Positions 1-10,800 of a stretch of DNA of 54,012 bases are shown here, piece after piece (position 1 is the stretch's first letter; every line of letters starts with the position of its first letter). This DNA comes from an uncultured bacterium. GTDB lineage: Bacteria > Verrucomicrobiota > Kiritimatiellia > RFP12 > UBA1067. Location of the stretch: contig CADCOC010000019.1 of assembly GCA_902802945.1 (NCBI GenBank), forward strand, positions 1 to 54,012, given 5' to 3'. The position numbers were made by a program, and so were the translations under genes. The notes beneath the pieces are model-generated. The model was given only the letters and a program-made list of their open reading frames with translations. It ran no database searches and had not been told where the DNA came from.

Positions 1-46
1 TTGCATTTACGCGCCATCCTCTCATCATTCATGGTGGAAGGTTGAT

Positions 47-1252
47 GTGACGCGCGTAATTGCCATATTCCTCGCTTTTGCCCTTTCGGCCTTCAGCGCA
101 CTCGGCGGCATCACACCCAACGATGCCTTCAACGACGGCATCGACCGCACCGACCCCAACTTCGTCACCGCCTCGTTGCTGGTGATGTCCCCGGGCGACG
201 AGCTCTATTCCTGCGCCGGCCATTCGTGCATCCGTCTGGAATGCCCCAAGTTCAACCTCGACTACTGCTTTTCCTACGAGAGCGAGGGCGTGAGCGACAA
301 GATTTTCACCTTCTTAATGGGCAAGCTGAAGATGGGCATGTTCGCCATCCCCACGGAAGAATACCTAAAACTCGGCCGTGAAAGCGGACGTGGCGTGATG
401 CAGTACCGTTTGAACCTTCCGCCCGACGCGAAGCAGCGGTTGTGGAAGATTCTTGATGAGCGCGTGGCACAAGGTCCGTATTTGCCCTATAACTATATGG
501 AGCGTGGGTGTGCACAGTCGGCGTTGAATGTGTTGATGGAGGCGTTGAAGCCATATCAGCTTGTGGTTGATCCTTGGCCAGAGAAGTTTTTGACATGGAC
601 GAGACGGGAGTTTGTGAGAGAGGCGACGGATGGTTATCTGTGGCAGCAGATGCCTATGTGCGCTCTTTGTGGTACAGAGTCGGATGAAAAGACAGAACGC
701 TTTCAGAACGTCGTCGTGCCATTGGGACTGCTTGAAATTCTGCGTGTCGGCACTGTGAACGGCAGACACGTCATTGATAGCGATGGAGTGGAGTTGTTAC
801 CCGTCAAGCCTGATATGCAGGGATCGCGTAATCCTATTTTCACGCCGATTATGGCGGCATGCTGTATTGTCGTGTTGTCAGCGGTTAACTGTTTCTTCAA
901 GTGGGTATGGATGGATTGGTTGTTCTTGGCTTTTCAGTCGCTTGCAGGTGCACTGTTCACGTATTTAGTGGTATTCTCCAAACTCCCTTCAACGGGGTGG
1001 AACTGGCTTTTTGTTCCGTTCAATATTCTGCCGCTCGTGTTCTGGAAGTGGCGGAAGAAGTGGGCATTGTGGTTCGCGAGCGTGCTGGTGCTGTGGGAGA
1101 TTGGGATGATTTGCTGGCCGCACATGCTCACGCTTCCGGCGTATCTCGTGCTGGTGGCGGCGTATGCACTGATGTATGCCCGCTTGGGTTGGAAATGGAA
1201 TTGTGCGGCAATGATGCGCCGCACGGCAGAACCTGAGGGGAGGGCGGCATGA
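47..1252 (+). CDS. DUF4105-type (Lnb N-terminal domain-like) membrane protein
   Basis: The 401-aa product starts at GTG 47, chosen because GGAAGG lies 5 nt upstream. Residues 1-21 form a signal peptide (VIAIFLAFALSAFSALGG). The domain that follows carries GDELYSCAGHSCIRLE and, near residue 157, ERGCAQSALNVL. These match the His- and Cys-bearing motifs of the DUF4105/Lnb-N family, proposed to be periplasmic papain-like enzymes. From about residue 263 there are four or five hydrophobic segments, so the C-terminus is a membrane anchor, as in Bacteroidota DUF4105 proteins. Family membership is inferred from motif layout; the substrate is unknown. The stop overlaps the next ATG (ATGA), so the two genes are probably co-translated. 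Confidence 0.72.
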   Translation: MTRVIAIFLAFALSAFSALGGITPNDAFNDGIDRTDPNFVTASLLVMSPGDELYSCAGHSCIRLECPKFNLDYCFSYESEGVSDKIFTFLMGKLKMGMFAIPTEEYLKLGRESGRGVMQYRLNLPPDAKQRLWKILDERVAQGPYLPYNYMERGCAQSALNVLMEALKPYQLVVDPWPEKFLTWTRREFVREATDGYLWQQMPMCALCGTESDEKTERFQNVVVPLGLLEILRVGTVNGRHVIDSDGVELLPVKPDMQGSRNPIFTPIMAACCIVVLSAVNCFFKWVWMDWLFLAFQSLAGALFTYLVVFSKLPSTGWNWLFVPFNILPLVFWKWRKKWALWFASVLVLWEIGMICWPHMLTLPAYLVLVAAYALMYARLGWKWNCAAMMRRTAEPEGRAA

Positions 1253-1779
1253 AGCGGAAAGTCCAGCAGCCAGTTGCCGCGCAGGGCGAGCTTGTGAAGT
1301 ATGACCAGCAGGGCATGCCTTCACTTGAGGTGTGGCTTGAGGACGAGACCATCTGGCTCACGCAAAAGCAGATGGCGGAGCTCTTTGGATGTGCTCCGCA
1401 GAACATAACCTATCACTTGAAGAGCATTTTCAAGATTGGCGAACTTTTGGAGACGGCAACTTGTAAAGATTTTTTACAAGTTCAAATTGAGGGCGGACGA
1501 CAGATTTCTCGCAGGCAGAAGTTCTACAACCTTGACGCCGTGATATCCGTTGGATATCGCGTTAATTCCATTCGTGGCGTGAAGTTTCGCCAGTGGGCGA
1601 CGGCTGTGCTCAAGGAGTACCTGCTTCGTGGTCTTGTCCGCGACCAGCGGATTGGCAAGCTTGAAAAGCGGATGACGGCCGCCGAGCGGTCAATCACGGC
1701 AATCGTACAAACCCTCATGCCGCCGTTGACGGCAACCCGTACGCCGATAGGCTTTGGACAAGGAGACAACAACCCTTAA
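1249..1779 (+). CDS. RhuM-family (virulence RhuM-like) protein
   Basis: The 176-aa protein overlaps the upstream stop by 4 nt. Residues 37-60 (WLTQKQMAELFGCAPQNITYH) form the helix-turn-helix-like start typical of RhuM proteins. They are followed by the family block YNLDAVISVGYRVNS and then RGVKFRQWATAVLKEYLLRG. RhuM was named in a Salmonella pathogenicity island, but its biochemical role is unsettled; homologues often sit in mobile or accessory DNA and are suspected DNA-binding or toxin-linked proteins. At about 176 aa this copy is short compared with Fic- or DUF-fused RhuM proteins and has only the core domain. A REP-like hairpin follows immediately. Confidence 0.8.
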   Translation: MKRKVQQPVAAQGELVKYDQQGMPSLEVWLEDETIWLTQKQMAELFGCAPQNITYHLKSIFKIGELLETATCKDFLQVQIEGGRQISRRQKFYNLDAVISVGYRVNSIRGVKFRQWATAVLKEYLLRGLVRDQRIGKLEKRMTAAERSITAIVQTLMPPLTATRTPIGFGQGDNNP

Positions 1780-1781
1780 CA

Positions 1782-1807
1782 GGTAGGGCGGTCGCTCCGC
1801 GACTGCC
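1782..1807 (+). repeat. REP-like palindrome, intergenic copy
   Basis: GGTAG (1782-1786) is followed by a 9-nt stem GGCGGTCGC (1787-1795), loop TCC and the complementary stem GCGACTGCC (1799-1807, one G-T wobble). The 5' GTAG tetranucleotide plus hairpin is the layout of REP elements mobilised by RAYT transposases. It lies between the RhuM gene and the 1819-aa gene and could also act as a transcription-attenuating hairpin. Confidence 0.7.
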
Positions 1808-1851
1808 GTATAAAGGAAACCATTTAGAGAGAGAAGAAGGAAGGAAACGAG

Positions 1852-4800
1852 ATGAAGACAAAGATTCACATGATAGCGACTTTGCTGGCGATGTTGCCAA
1901 CGATGCTGTTTGGTGGTAGTTATTATTATGGCGCATTACGTACAGAGATATCTTCGGCATCGACAGGTAGCGGAAGTGTTTATGCCGGAGTTGGAAATAC
2001 GGCAGGAACATATGGCAATGATTCGCAGACACCTGCAACTCAGAGTAGTAGCAAATCAGAATCTTCGCCTGTCTCGATAAGTGGATTTAAGGCTTATGCC
2101 ACTACTGACGCAACATCTTATTTTGTCGGTTGGTCTGAGACGGTGAGCGGTGATATTGTATCATCGGACAGCCCTTATTCCGTCACGGTGTCTTCCACTT
2201 CTACTGATCAAAACAACCCAACTATCAAGACCGTATATGCACATTTTAAAAAGATATACACGGTCTATCTTGATATACCAACGGTTTCTTCTGGATTTTT
2301 GTCTCATACAGTTTCGGGGGAAGGAATAAGTGGCGGATCGAAGACTGCGTCTGAAAGGATAACGGTATCTGCATACGAAGATAAGAATTACACTTTCACT
2401 TGTAGCCTCAGAGATACACGTGTCTATAAGTTTTCAGGATGGGATATAGGAGGCACTACGGTAAGTGAGGATAATCCATATTCAACGAAATTTTCGGCCA
2501 ATACGACGATTAAGGCAGTTGTTGATGAAAAGGCGCATGCCACCGTCACGTTAGCGGCACCAGTTGGAGGCTCGGCATCCTACGCCGTATCTGGCGACAA
2601 AGGATTTGATGGTGCTGGGCTTGGCGTTGGCGATAACTTTAAAGCATACTACGATGAGAAGTACACTTTTACTTGCAACATAGCTGATTCGAACTATGAA
2701 CTTGCGCGATGGGAAATTACCGAAAACGGAACGACTACCACGCGTGATACGGCTACTCTTGAATGGACATTCACACCTGATGTTGCGACAACGGTGAGGG
2801 CGGTTCTCAACAGAAAAGCGGAATATCAATTGACGCTGTCGGCTAAACCAGTTGGGGTGCTTTCGTATGATGTTTCTGGACCGGACGGAGCGGACGGACT
2901 TTCTTCCAACGGTGGAGGAAGCATGTCTTTCCTTGGCGCAAGCGATTTTACATTTAGTTGCACGGTGGATCCCGCATATAAATTTGATGGATGGGATGTC
3001 ACAGATTCCAGCGGAACAACCACTCATTATTCGGAACTTGTACTTGAGAAGAGGTTTGCCGATACCGTAACAGTGACCCCGCAGGTCAGTCTAAAGGCAA
3101 CATACGAACTGACATTCGATATGCCTGAACAAGTGACCAGTTTTTCAATAATTGGGCCGAATGAGCCTGTGCCAATTTCCTCCGAAGGCAAGGCGACCGT
3201 CTATGAACTGGATGAGTATCAAATTACCTGCGTGTTTGATGAAGAAAACTGGGAGCTTGTCAAGTGGACCATTACTGATACAAGCGGTACGACCGAACCT
3301 ACGACGGAAACTCTCAACAATAAGACGTTCACCTCTGATGCGAGGGTGACTGTGACGCTCAACAAGGTAGAAGCGTTTATAGCCACATGTCTTACGGTAC
3401 CATCTGGATGCAGCTACAAGGTGGGAAACACGACGGTGAACACCACGGAGCAGAAAGTCAGGGGCGAGAAGGGGCAGCCACTGACCGTGATCTTGTCTGC
3501 GGCGACGGCGGGCAGCGGCTATGTGTTCGCTGGCTGGTATATTGAGAATCAAGACGGAAGCAAAAACTACATTTCCAATGATGCTTCCGTGACACAGACA
3601 TTCAATTCCCATGTCAGGCTTGGTGCGGATTTCGTGTCATCCTCGTCGTCAAAGACGGCACGTGTGATTAAGGGAAGTGGTGGATATGCGGAATACGACG
3701 ATTTGAATGATGCATTTAGAGGCCTTGGTGCTGGTGATAGCATAACCATCTACAAGAGTGCCACGCTTAGTCAGAATGCCGTTCTTTCACTTGATGCATC
3801 GCTTACGATTTCTCAGGGGGTAACGGTTACTATTGCAGCCGGGACTACCTTGATGATTGCTGGCACGGTTACGAACAATGGTGCGATTTCTGGGAGTGGA
3901 ATTGTCGCAAAGAACTATAAGACAGCAGTACAGTCATCTACAATCAATGTTCCATTCCCGTATGGCACAGATGGGGTAGAGACTGGTAATGGCGTAGATG
4001 GAACTGATGGAACTGCGGGAAAATATGTCAAAACGAGTCTTTCTGCTGGCGCAAGCCTGACAGGATGTTCTTGTACAACAAAATGGTTTGCTACAGTTAT
4101 GAGCAGTGATGGGACTCCGTTAATGAGTCCGAATTTACTGACTAGTACGCCGATTGCCGTAAAATGCAAAGCGAATCGAAAGAAAGCATTGAATTATGTA
4201 ACTGAAGTCGTCAAAGCTTATGATAATATAGAGACGGCAATCTTAGACTCTTTGTTTGGTGCAAATTATGTTGATAATGAATATATGCTTGTATTGTTTG
4301 ATGATTGTACGGATGTGTTAAGCGTAAAATATCCAAGTTCTTCTGCTACAACAGGATTTGCATTGGATTGTGCGGGAAGGTCGATATCGTTTAAGCCCAA
4401 GCAATTCGGATCTGCGTATCTGATGCGCTTTTTCAATGGCTCGGTGACTTTTAGTGTGAAATCTATGGCACCACATATTAATTTTTATGGATGCTCAAAG
4501 GCGTCGCTGTCTAATATTAGTGTAAAGTACACGTGTGGAATCTCGCTATATGACAGTGCGGAGAATTTTTCCATTTATTGTTCAGAGACGTCTTCCATTG
4601 TTGATGGTGCAAGTTTAAACTTTTATGGTGGAGGTCCTTATACTGTTCCGTCACAAGCATCGAAGGGCAATATTTCTCTCCCTTCTGGAGGTAATTTTAC
4701 GAAAGTATATTGGGGGACGTTTAAGTCCGATCCTACAGGATTTCTTGCTTATAAGAATAGGTACAGAGCAGTTCCATTGTCTGGTACAAGTTACTATGTT

Positions 4801-7311
4801 GTGGAGAGATATTCGGGAAATGCTGCGCATGCCTTCAAGATTGGGAGTGTTGAAAAGGATACCCTTGAGGAGGCATTCGCGGTTGCTGGAAATGGTGACA
4901 CAATTGTGCTTCAAAAGGATTACGAGTTGACTGAGAATGTGATAGTTCCTGTGGGTTTAAATGCAACACTTGATCTTTCGGGATGGACAATTAATGGAGT
5001 TGGCACACTTATCAACAAAGGTAATCTTGACATTGCGGATTACAGTGGAAGTGTTGAGCCTGGAATAATAGAGACGCCAATTGTGTGCGAAAGTGGAAAT
5101 CTTTATTTCTCAATAGTTACCTGTCAGAATACTGTTACAGCCAAGGGGGGTAAATGTCGGTTTTTGAGTGGCAGTTTCAATGGCAATGTTGCTGTTGATG
5201 GGGCGATTGCGAATCCTGTAGAAGTCGCAGAGATATCAGGAGGAACATTTCTGTCTAACACGTATTTACATGGGGGGGAATTGTGTTCGATTTTGGAGCT
5301 TTGCCCTGGTGGTAGATGTGGGGGGAAAGTAGGAGAATACAAACTTGTGAAGATACCAGTTGCGTATTTGTCTGGATCTTCCCCATACAGTATAGTAGCT
5401 TTCGATCCTAATACGAACGATCAGCAGCTCTATACAAAGTCTTTGTCGGATAAAAAGCGGAATGCCTATAGTGATGCCGCAGACTGGGCGAGAGCGCTCG
5501 AACTTAATACGCAAAGTACTTTCTTTAACAAATGGGGGATTGATTGTACGATAGTGTTTGATCGAAAGGTGGCGTCCAGTAACATAACGGCAACTGCTGC
5601 AAGTTATAATATAACGCTTGACAGTGAGGCAAAGGCAAATGAGGTAAAGAGTGTCTTGTTGCCGAAACTTCGCGAGATTTCGCAAAGTGGTAGCACTCAA
5701 TGGGGGAACTTTGGCCCTTGGACTTATGGTTCCTTCTTGCCAGGAGGTGATCATGCAAACCAAATTTCTATGTCGATTAGTAATTCACAGACGACCAATA
5801 ATGGAACATCGTGTAGATTGCAGATGAGGTTGGCAGAAAACATCAGGTGGATGAGCGGGAAGAAGGATTGGAGTTACGATATCGCGAATGGATCTGTCGT
5901 TATTGCGGAGAAGTACTTTGTCATTGGCGCCGGAAGCAATAAGGCAATGATTCGCCCAGATGTTGGAGAAGCAACGTTCTACGCAACATTGGCTTCGGCG
6001 CTGACAGCTGTTGCGAACAATGGTACTGTGATGCTTGCGAATGACTGTGCGGAGAATGTGACTGTTGGCAAGGAATGCACAATCATGGTCAATGGGTTCA
6101 ACTTCACCGGTTCTGTTACGGCGGCAGATGGCTATCAGGTGGCGTTCGCTGACGGCGTGTATGTTGTCACGAAATTGGGTCCGGCGCATCCGGCTGATTA
6201 TGTGGTGATTCCTTCTGAGCATTTGACGGAATGGGAGTCGGACAATGGGATTACCACCGGTTCCACGGAGTCTGAAATTCGCGACGCGCTGAAACTGGAG
6301 GACGAGAACGGCATTGCCAAGTGGGAGAATGTCGTGCTGGGGCAGGAAGGCACACATAAACCCGCAATTGAGACTTCGACGAACGGAACGGAGACCGTTG
6401 CGGATATGGTGCTTTCCTTCAAGGTGCCTGAAAACACCGGCTACACGGTGAAGTATGCGTTCGACAAGGTGGATAATTCGGGCAGCGTTGTTGCGAATGG
6501 CGAGGGTGAGCCACAGGCGAATCCGCAGCTTGACTTGACCCAGGTGTCAACAGCCGGTACGCCTGCGTACTTCAAGATGCGGGCGGTGCTGGAGTCGAAT
6601 GACGAAAAGCACACTTTCACAACCAACGTTCCTGTCGATCATACGGTGGGCGTCCTGAAGGTCAATTCTTCAACGGCCTATACAATTCTCGCGGTTCCGT
6701 GGAAGTCGTTCCACGATACCGACGTGAATGTGGCCGAGCTGGTCCATGCCGCGAGCCTGAGCGAGGACGACATGCTGAGCGCGTATGATAATGAGGGCAA
6801 TCTCGAGTCTTGGCGCGTGAGCAATGGCGTGTGGGTGAAGATGACGGAGGTGCAGGGCCAACAGGTGGTGACATCCGACGATCCCGCAAACTTCGGCGTC
6901 GCGCGCGGAAAGGGCGTGTGGCTGAAGCGCAGCGACACGTCAAAGCCGATCTATCTGATGGGTATGCCGCCGGCCTCTGATGATACGGCCTCGACCACGC
7001 TGACCGCACCGGCGTCGGGTGAGACAAGCTGGAACCTTCTGGCGTCTCCGAAGCTGAAGTCGGTGAACTTTGATAAGTTCAACACCGGTGACGAAATCAT
7101 CGTCCCGACGGCGGGTACGCCGAAGCACTACACGTACAAGAACAACGCATGGGGATATCCAGGCGCGACTACAACGGAGGTGAAGACGTTGCCGAATGGG
7201 ACGAAGGTGACTGTCATCAAGACGGAGCACAAGACGGATGATACGACGATTGCGCCCGGCACCGGCTTCTGGTATCTGAACAAGGGCGGCCAAAAAACGA
7301 TTGAGTGGTAA
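1852..7311 (+). CDS. Giant secreted protein with InlB-like repeats, beta-helix segments and a C-terminal module
   Basis: The 1819-aa protein starts after a purine-rich ribosome-binding site (AAGGAAGGAAACGAG). Residues 1-21 are a signal peptide. Residues about 35-600 hold around six tandem modules of about 95 aa, each with a central aromatic GW-type core (FVGWSE, FSGWDIGG, FDGWDVTD, FAGWYIEN), like divergent InlB B-repeats or bacterial repeat domains. The middle contains segments of the form DxLEEAFAVAGNGDTIVLQK, also seen in the 1626-aa neighbour, that suggest a right-handed beta helix. Residues about 1600-1819 match the stand-alone secreted protein at 13571-14389. The stretch 4200-5700 is clearly richer in A+T than its surroundings. 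The likely role is a surface or adhesin-like protein; ligand unknown. No PEP-CTERM tail is present. Confidence 0.75.
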   Translation: MKTKIHMIATLLAMLPTMLFGGSYYYGALRTEISSASTGSGSVYAGVGNTAGTYGNDSQTPATQSSSKSESSPVSISGFKAYATTDATSYFVGWSETVSGDIVSSDSPYSVTVSSTSTDQNNPTIKTVYAHFKKIYTVYLDIPTVSSGFLSHTVSGEGISGGSKTASERITVSAYEDKNYTFTCSLRDTRVYKFSGWDIGGTTVSEDNPYSTKFSANTTIKAVVDEKAHATVTLAAPVGGSASYAVSGDKGFDGAGLGVGDNFKAYYDEKYTFTCNIADSNYELARWEITENGTTTTRDTATLEWTFTPDVATTVRAVLNRKAEYQLTLSAKPVGVLSYDVSGPDGADGLSSNGGGSMSFLGASDFTFSCTVDPAYKFDGWDVTDSSGTTTHYSELVLEKRFADTVTVTPQVSLKATYELTFDMPEQVTSFSIIGPNEPVPISSEGKATVYELDEYQITCVFDEENWELVKWTITDTSGTTEPTTETLNNKTFTSDARVTVTLNKVEAFIATCLTVPSGCSYKVGNTTVNTTEQKVRGEKGQPLTVILSAATAGSGYVFAGWYIENQDGSKNYISNDASVTQTFNSHVRLGADFVSSSSSKTARVIKGSGGYAEYDDLNDAFRGLGAGDSITIYKSATLSQNAVLSLDASLTISQGVTVTIAAGTTLMIAGTVTNNGAISGSGIVAKNYKTAVQSSTINVPFPYGTDGVETGNGVDGTDGTAGKYVKTSLSAGASLTGCSCTTKWFATVMSSDGTPLMSPNLLTSTPIAVKCKANRKKALNYVTEVVKAYDNIETAILDSLFGANYVDNEYMLVLFDDCTDVLSVKYPSSSATTGFALDCAGRSISFKPKQFGSAYLMRFFNGSVTFSVKSMAPHINFYGCSKASLSNISVKYTCGISLYDSAENFSIYCSETSSIVDGASLNFYGGGPYTVPSQASKGNISLPSGGNFTKVYWGTFKSDPTGFLAYKNRYRAVPLSGTSYYVVERYSGNAAHAFKIGSVEKDTLEEAFAVAGNGDTIVLQKDYELTENVIVPVGLNATLDLSGWTINGVGTLINKGNLDIADYSGSVEPGIIETPIVCESGNLYFSIVTCQNTVTAKGGKCRFLSGSFNGNVAVDGAIANPVEVAEISGGTFLSNTYLHGGELCSILELCPGGRCGGKVGEYKLVKIPVAYLSGSSPYSIVAFDPNTNDQQLYTKSLSDKKRNAYSDAADWARALELNTQSTFFNKWGIDCTIVFDRKVASSNITATAASYNITLDSEAKANEVKSVLLPKLREISQSGSTQWGNFGPWTYGSFLPGGDHANQISMSISNSQTTNNGTSCRLQMRLAENIRWMSGKKDWSYDIANGSVVIAEKYFVIGAGSNKAMIRPDVGEATFYATLASALTAVANNGTVMLANDCAENVTVGKECTIMVNGFNFTGSVTAADGYQVAFADGVYVVTKLGPAHPADYVVIPSEHLTEWESDNGITTGSTESEIRDALKLEDENGIAKWENVVLGQEGTHKPAIETSTNGTETVADMVLSFKVPENTGYTVKYAFDKVDNSGSVVANGEGEPQANPQLDLTQVSTAGTPAYFKMRAVLESNDEKHTFTTNVPVDHTVGVLKVNSSTAYTILAVPWKSFHDTDVNVAELVHAASLSEDDMLSAYDNEGNLESWRVSNGVWVKMTEVQGQQVVTSDDPANFGVARGKGVWLKRSDTSKPIYLMGMPPASDDTASTTLTAPASGETSWNLLASPKLKSVNFDKFNTGDEIIVPTAGTPKHYTYKNNAWGYPGATTTEVKTLPNGTKVTVIKTEHKTDDTTIAPGTGFWYLNKGGQKTIEW

Positions 7312-7316
7312 GGTTC

Positions 7317-7856
7317 ATGCATAAATTGTTTACCAGATTCCTGTTGACGGTAATCGTCGCGCTCTTTTCCCGTGCGGCGTTTGCCGAGCCGGACTTGCTT
7401 CTGTACTTCCAGATTGACAGTTCCAATCTGACGTTCGTCGAAAATGGCAGCGCGTGCTCTTACGATTTCGCGATGGTGTCGTTCACGACTGACGGTATGA
7501 ATCCTTCCGAGGAGGGATATCTTGACCTCTACGCCGATGGTGAGACAGTGTCGCAGGGACAAGCGCTTTCCTCTGGTAGCGAAGCGGCATACGCCTCGCT
7601 TGGCAGCAATCCGTCGGCGGAAAGCCAGATTCTTTTTGAGCTCTGGTCGGTTTCCGGTGATTCGTTTGAGCGCGTGGGCTATTACACGGCCTTGTATTCG
7701 GATCTCACCGGAAACATCATGGAGAGCGGCGGTGTCTCACCGGCGATGCCGCTGATGATCGCGCAGGTACACGCGGAGGCGGTGCCTGAGCCGACGAGCG
7801 GGCTTTTGACGGTTTTGGGCGTGGCGTTTCTGGCGCTTCGCAGGAAAAGAGTTTGA
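7317..7856 (+). CDS. Small secreted PEP-CTERM sorting-domain protein
   Basis: The 179-aa protein has signal peptide HKLFTRFLLTVIVALFSRAAFA and a C-terminal tail made of VPEPTSG, a hydrophobic stretch (LLTVLGVAFLALR) and a basic end (RRKRV). This is the PEP-CTERM signature recognised by exosortases, so the product is expected to be processed at the envelope. A GTG at 7305 in the same frame would add four residues and overlap the upstream stop; ATG 7317 was chosen because the signal peptide begins there. The body is unrecognised. Only one base separates its stop from an upstream in-frame ATG of the next gene, so the genes probably share a transcript. Confidence 0.8.
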   Translation: MHKLFTRFLLTVIVALFSRAAFAEPDLLLYFQIDSSNLTFVENGSACSYDFAMVSFTTDGMNPSEEGYLDLYADGETVSQGQALSSGSEAAYASLGSNPSAESQILFELWSVSGDSFERVGYYTALYSDLTGNIMESGGVSPAMPLMIAQVHAEAVPEPTSGLLTVLGVAFLALRRKRV

Positions 7857-7869
7857 AATGGAGAATGAA

Positions 7870-10800
7870 ATGAAGACGATACTGAAGAATGCAATGTTAG
7901 GTCTTGCACTGATGCTGGCTGGCGCAGTCGGCGCGGCGACGCCTGGATCGATGGTGACGTTCTCGTCCCCGGGGCCGGACGCCTATCCGGACGGTACGCC
8001 CGTGGTTGACGGCGAGTACTACGCGCTTGCGTGGGCTGCGGATGCCGCTCAGCTCGTGATGGGCGCGGACGGCGCCATCGCCGACGGCAGGGTGCTCGCG
8101 AAGGTGTCGGTCGCGGAGGGGACGCGCTGTCCGCCCGTGAATGTGAAGCTCGACAATGAAACCGCCAACGCCTGCAAGGACGGCGCGTGGGGCGTGTTTC
8201 TGCTCGACACGCGCGGGTCGTCCGGCGACGCGCTGACGATCAGCTCGGCCACGCGCATTGACAACGCGACGATTGAGCTCGCCTCAAACGGCTTCTTGAG
8301 CTACACAAGGCTCAGCTCGAAGCGCCTTGGCGTACCCGGCATAACGGACGGCGTCACGGACAACCCCGTTGCCGCGATCGGCACGACCGGCTACGCGACT
8401 CTCGCCGACGCCATTGCGGCGGTGCCGGCGGACGGTACGGAGACGACGATCACGATGCTTGCGGACGAGGAGATTGACGTGATCGGTTATGCGCTGACGA
8501 TTGCGAATGGCAAGAACGTTGTCCTTGATTTGAATGGCAAGACAGTAGCAGGTACCTGCACAAACGCTGCGGCCTCTGCGTTAATTAAAAACATTGGTAC
8601 ATTCACCATTCAGGATAGCAGCGGGGGTAAAACCGGCAGTCTTCTCTTTACAGCTGATCCTGTTTGGCACTATACAGAAACGGATCCCAATGGGTACGGC
8701 AGCGACCTGATCCGAAACGAGGGGACGCTGGTCGTAAACGGCGGTATTCTCTACAATGCCAGTGAGGGTAGCGCATGCTACGCAATCGACAACTACAGCG
8801 CTGGTAAGGTCACGATCAACGGCGGCACTGTTGACGCGGCGAGGGCGTCCGCAATCCGCATGTTCAACAACAACGGCGGAAAGGTCACTGTAACCGACGG
8901 TACGATCGGCCACTACACCGACGACTCTGATTGCTCCTACATGGGAGTTCAAGTCCAGGGTGGCACAAATGCAGACGTCGAGATTACCGGCGGCAAAATT
9001 GCTGGAGATTATGCGGTGTACAGCAGGGGAACTGGAGGCAGCTCCGTCAGCATTTCCGGCGGGACCTTTGATGGATATGTTGCCTTTGGCAGCGCGGGCC
9101 CCGACGATATCGCGATCACCGGTGGAACGTTCCTGTCGCCGGTTGGAACCGCGGGGGATCAGACAGGTTTCATCAGCGGCGGCATCTTCGCCGTTAATGT
9201 GGCCGAAAGATACTGTGCGCAAGGGTACATCTCGGCAGTTTACGACGAGGAAAGCGGCCTCTACATCGTGAGGCAGGGAGAGTATGTTGCACAAATCGTC
9301 GCAAGTGATGGTGTCTGGAAGTACGAATCGTTGGGAGTCGCCATCGAAGATGCGCGGGATGGTGAAACCGTGCAGTTGTTGGTGGACATCGAGGACGTCT
9401 CCGGGACGTTCAGCATCTACAAGTCGATCACGATTGACGGCATGGGACATTCGATCACGGCGGTGACGAATTCGGAACCGCGTAACGTGGTGTCAGCATA
9501 CGACAATGCGCGCGTGCTGTTCCAGGTCGGCAACGCCGATGACCACTCCGTCACGATCACGAACATCACGCTCAACGGCGGAACGTCGCACTACTACACG
9601 TACCTTGTCGAGGCGAAGCACGGAACGCTCACGGTCACGGACGTCGCCATCCTGAACGGCGGCGAGGCCGATGTGAGCGGCGCGAAGGGCGTCGGCTACG
9701 GCGCGGGAATCCACGTGAACGGCGCCACGCTCCTGGTCAAGGGCGATTTCGTCGCCAGCACCGGAGGCGAGGCCAAGGGGATATTCCCGTACACCGGCAT
9801 CCTCTACGACGACGGCAACATTTCCTTCGCGGACGGCGTGACAGCGGACATCGGCGACGACCTGCTGCTTGTCGGAATGGGTCCGCGCAACATCGACGAC
9901 TTCATGCAGGCTTACGACATCGAGGGAATCCTCGCGGGGATGAACATCCCCGACGGCTTCATCCCGTACACGCTCGCGCTCAACGGGACCGACTCGGGCA
10001 TGGGCTTCGTGGGCGCGTCTCCGCGCAAGTGGAACGACATCATCGACTACGGCAAGGAGATCATGGACGTGGCGACGGACATCGGTTTCGGCGACATGGA
10101 CAAGAACTCGACGCCCGTCGAAGTGGGTCTGCTCACCGACACCGTCCTGCCCGACACGTTCAGGTTCGCGGATACGAACCTCACCGTGAACGGCAACGGC
10201 AACGCGCTCTCCGGCACGATCGAGTACACGGACAACGCGGGTCTGATCGAGGACATCGTGCTGGGTACGGAGTCCAATCCGCTGGTGCTGGATTTGACAG
10301 GTGTCACGGAGCCCATTGAGATTGGTTCGGGCATCTCGGTGACGAACGTGACTGTCAAGATGACGCCGGAACAGGCGACGGCCGGCACGCCGGTCATCAT
10401 CTGGGACGTTGACCATGGTGTTGACGCGCCGGAGAACGAGGCGGGCGTGACGGTCCAGCTTGTTGACGAGCAGGGCGACCCGACAGGCAACACGGCGAGT
10501 CTCATCTGGGACGACGATCTTGGCGTGGCCTACATCGGCCCGTGCGAGGCGCGCCTCACCGGCCCGACGCATGACGAGCCGATCTACACGTCGCTCGGAA
10601 ACGCGATCACGCTTGCGGCGCAGACCGGCGACACGGTGACGTTGCTGATGAACGTCACGAACGTCTCCACCACTTACACGATCACCAAGCAGGACCTCAT
10701 AATCGACGGCGCGGGATACAAGGTCACGGCAGCGCCCGTGACTGAGCACCGCAACATGTTCGATGTCTTTGGTGGCGGCAGCAGCATGTTCAAGGTCAAT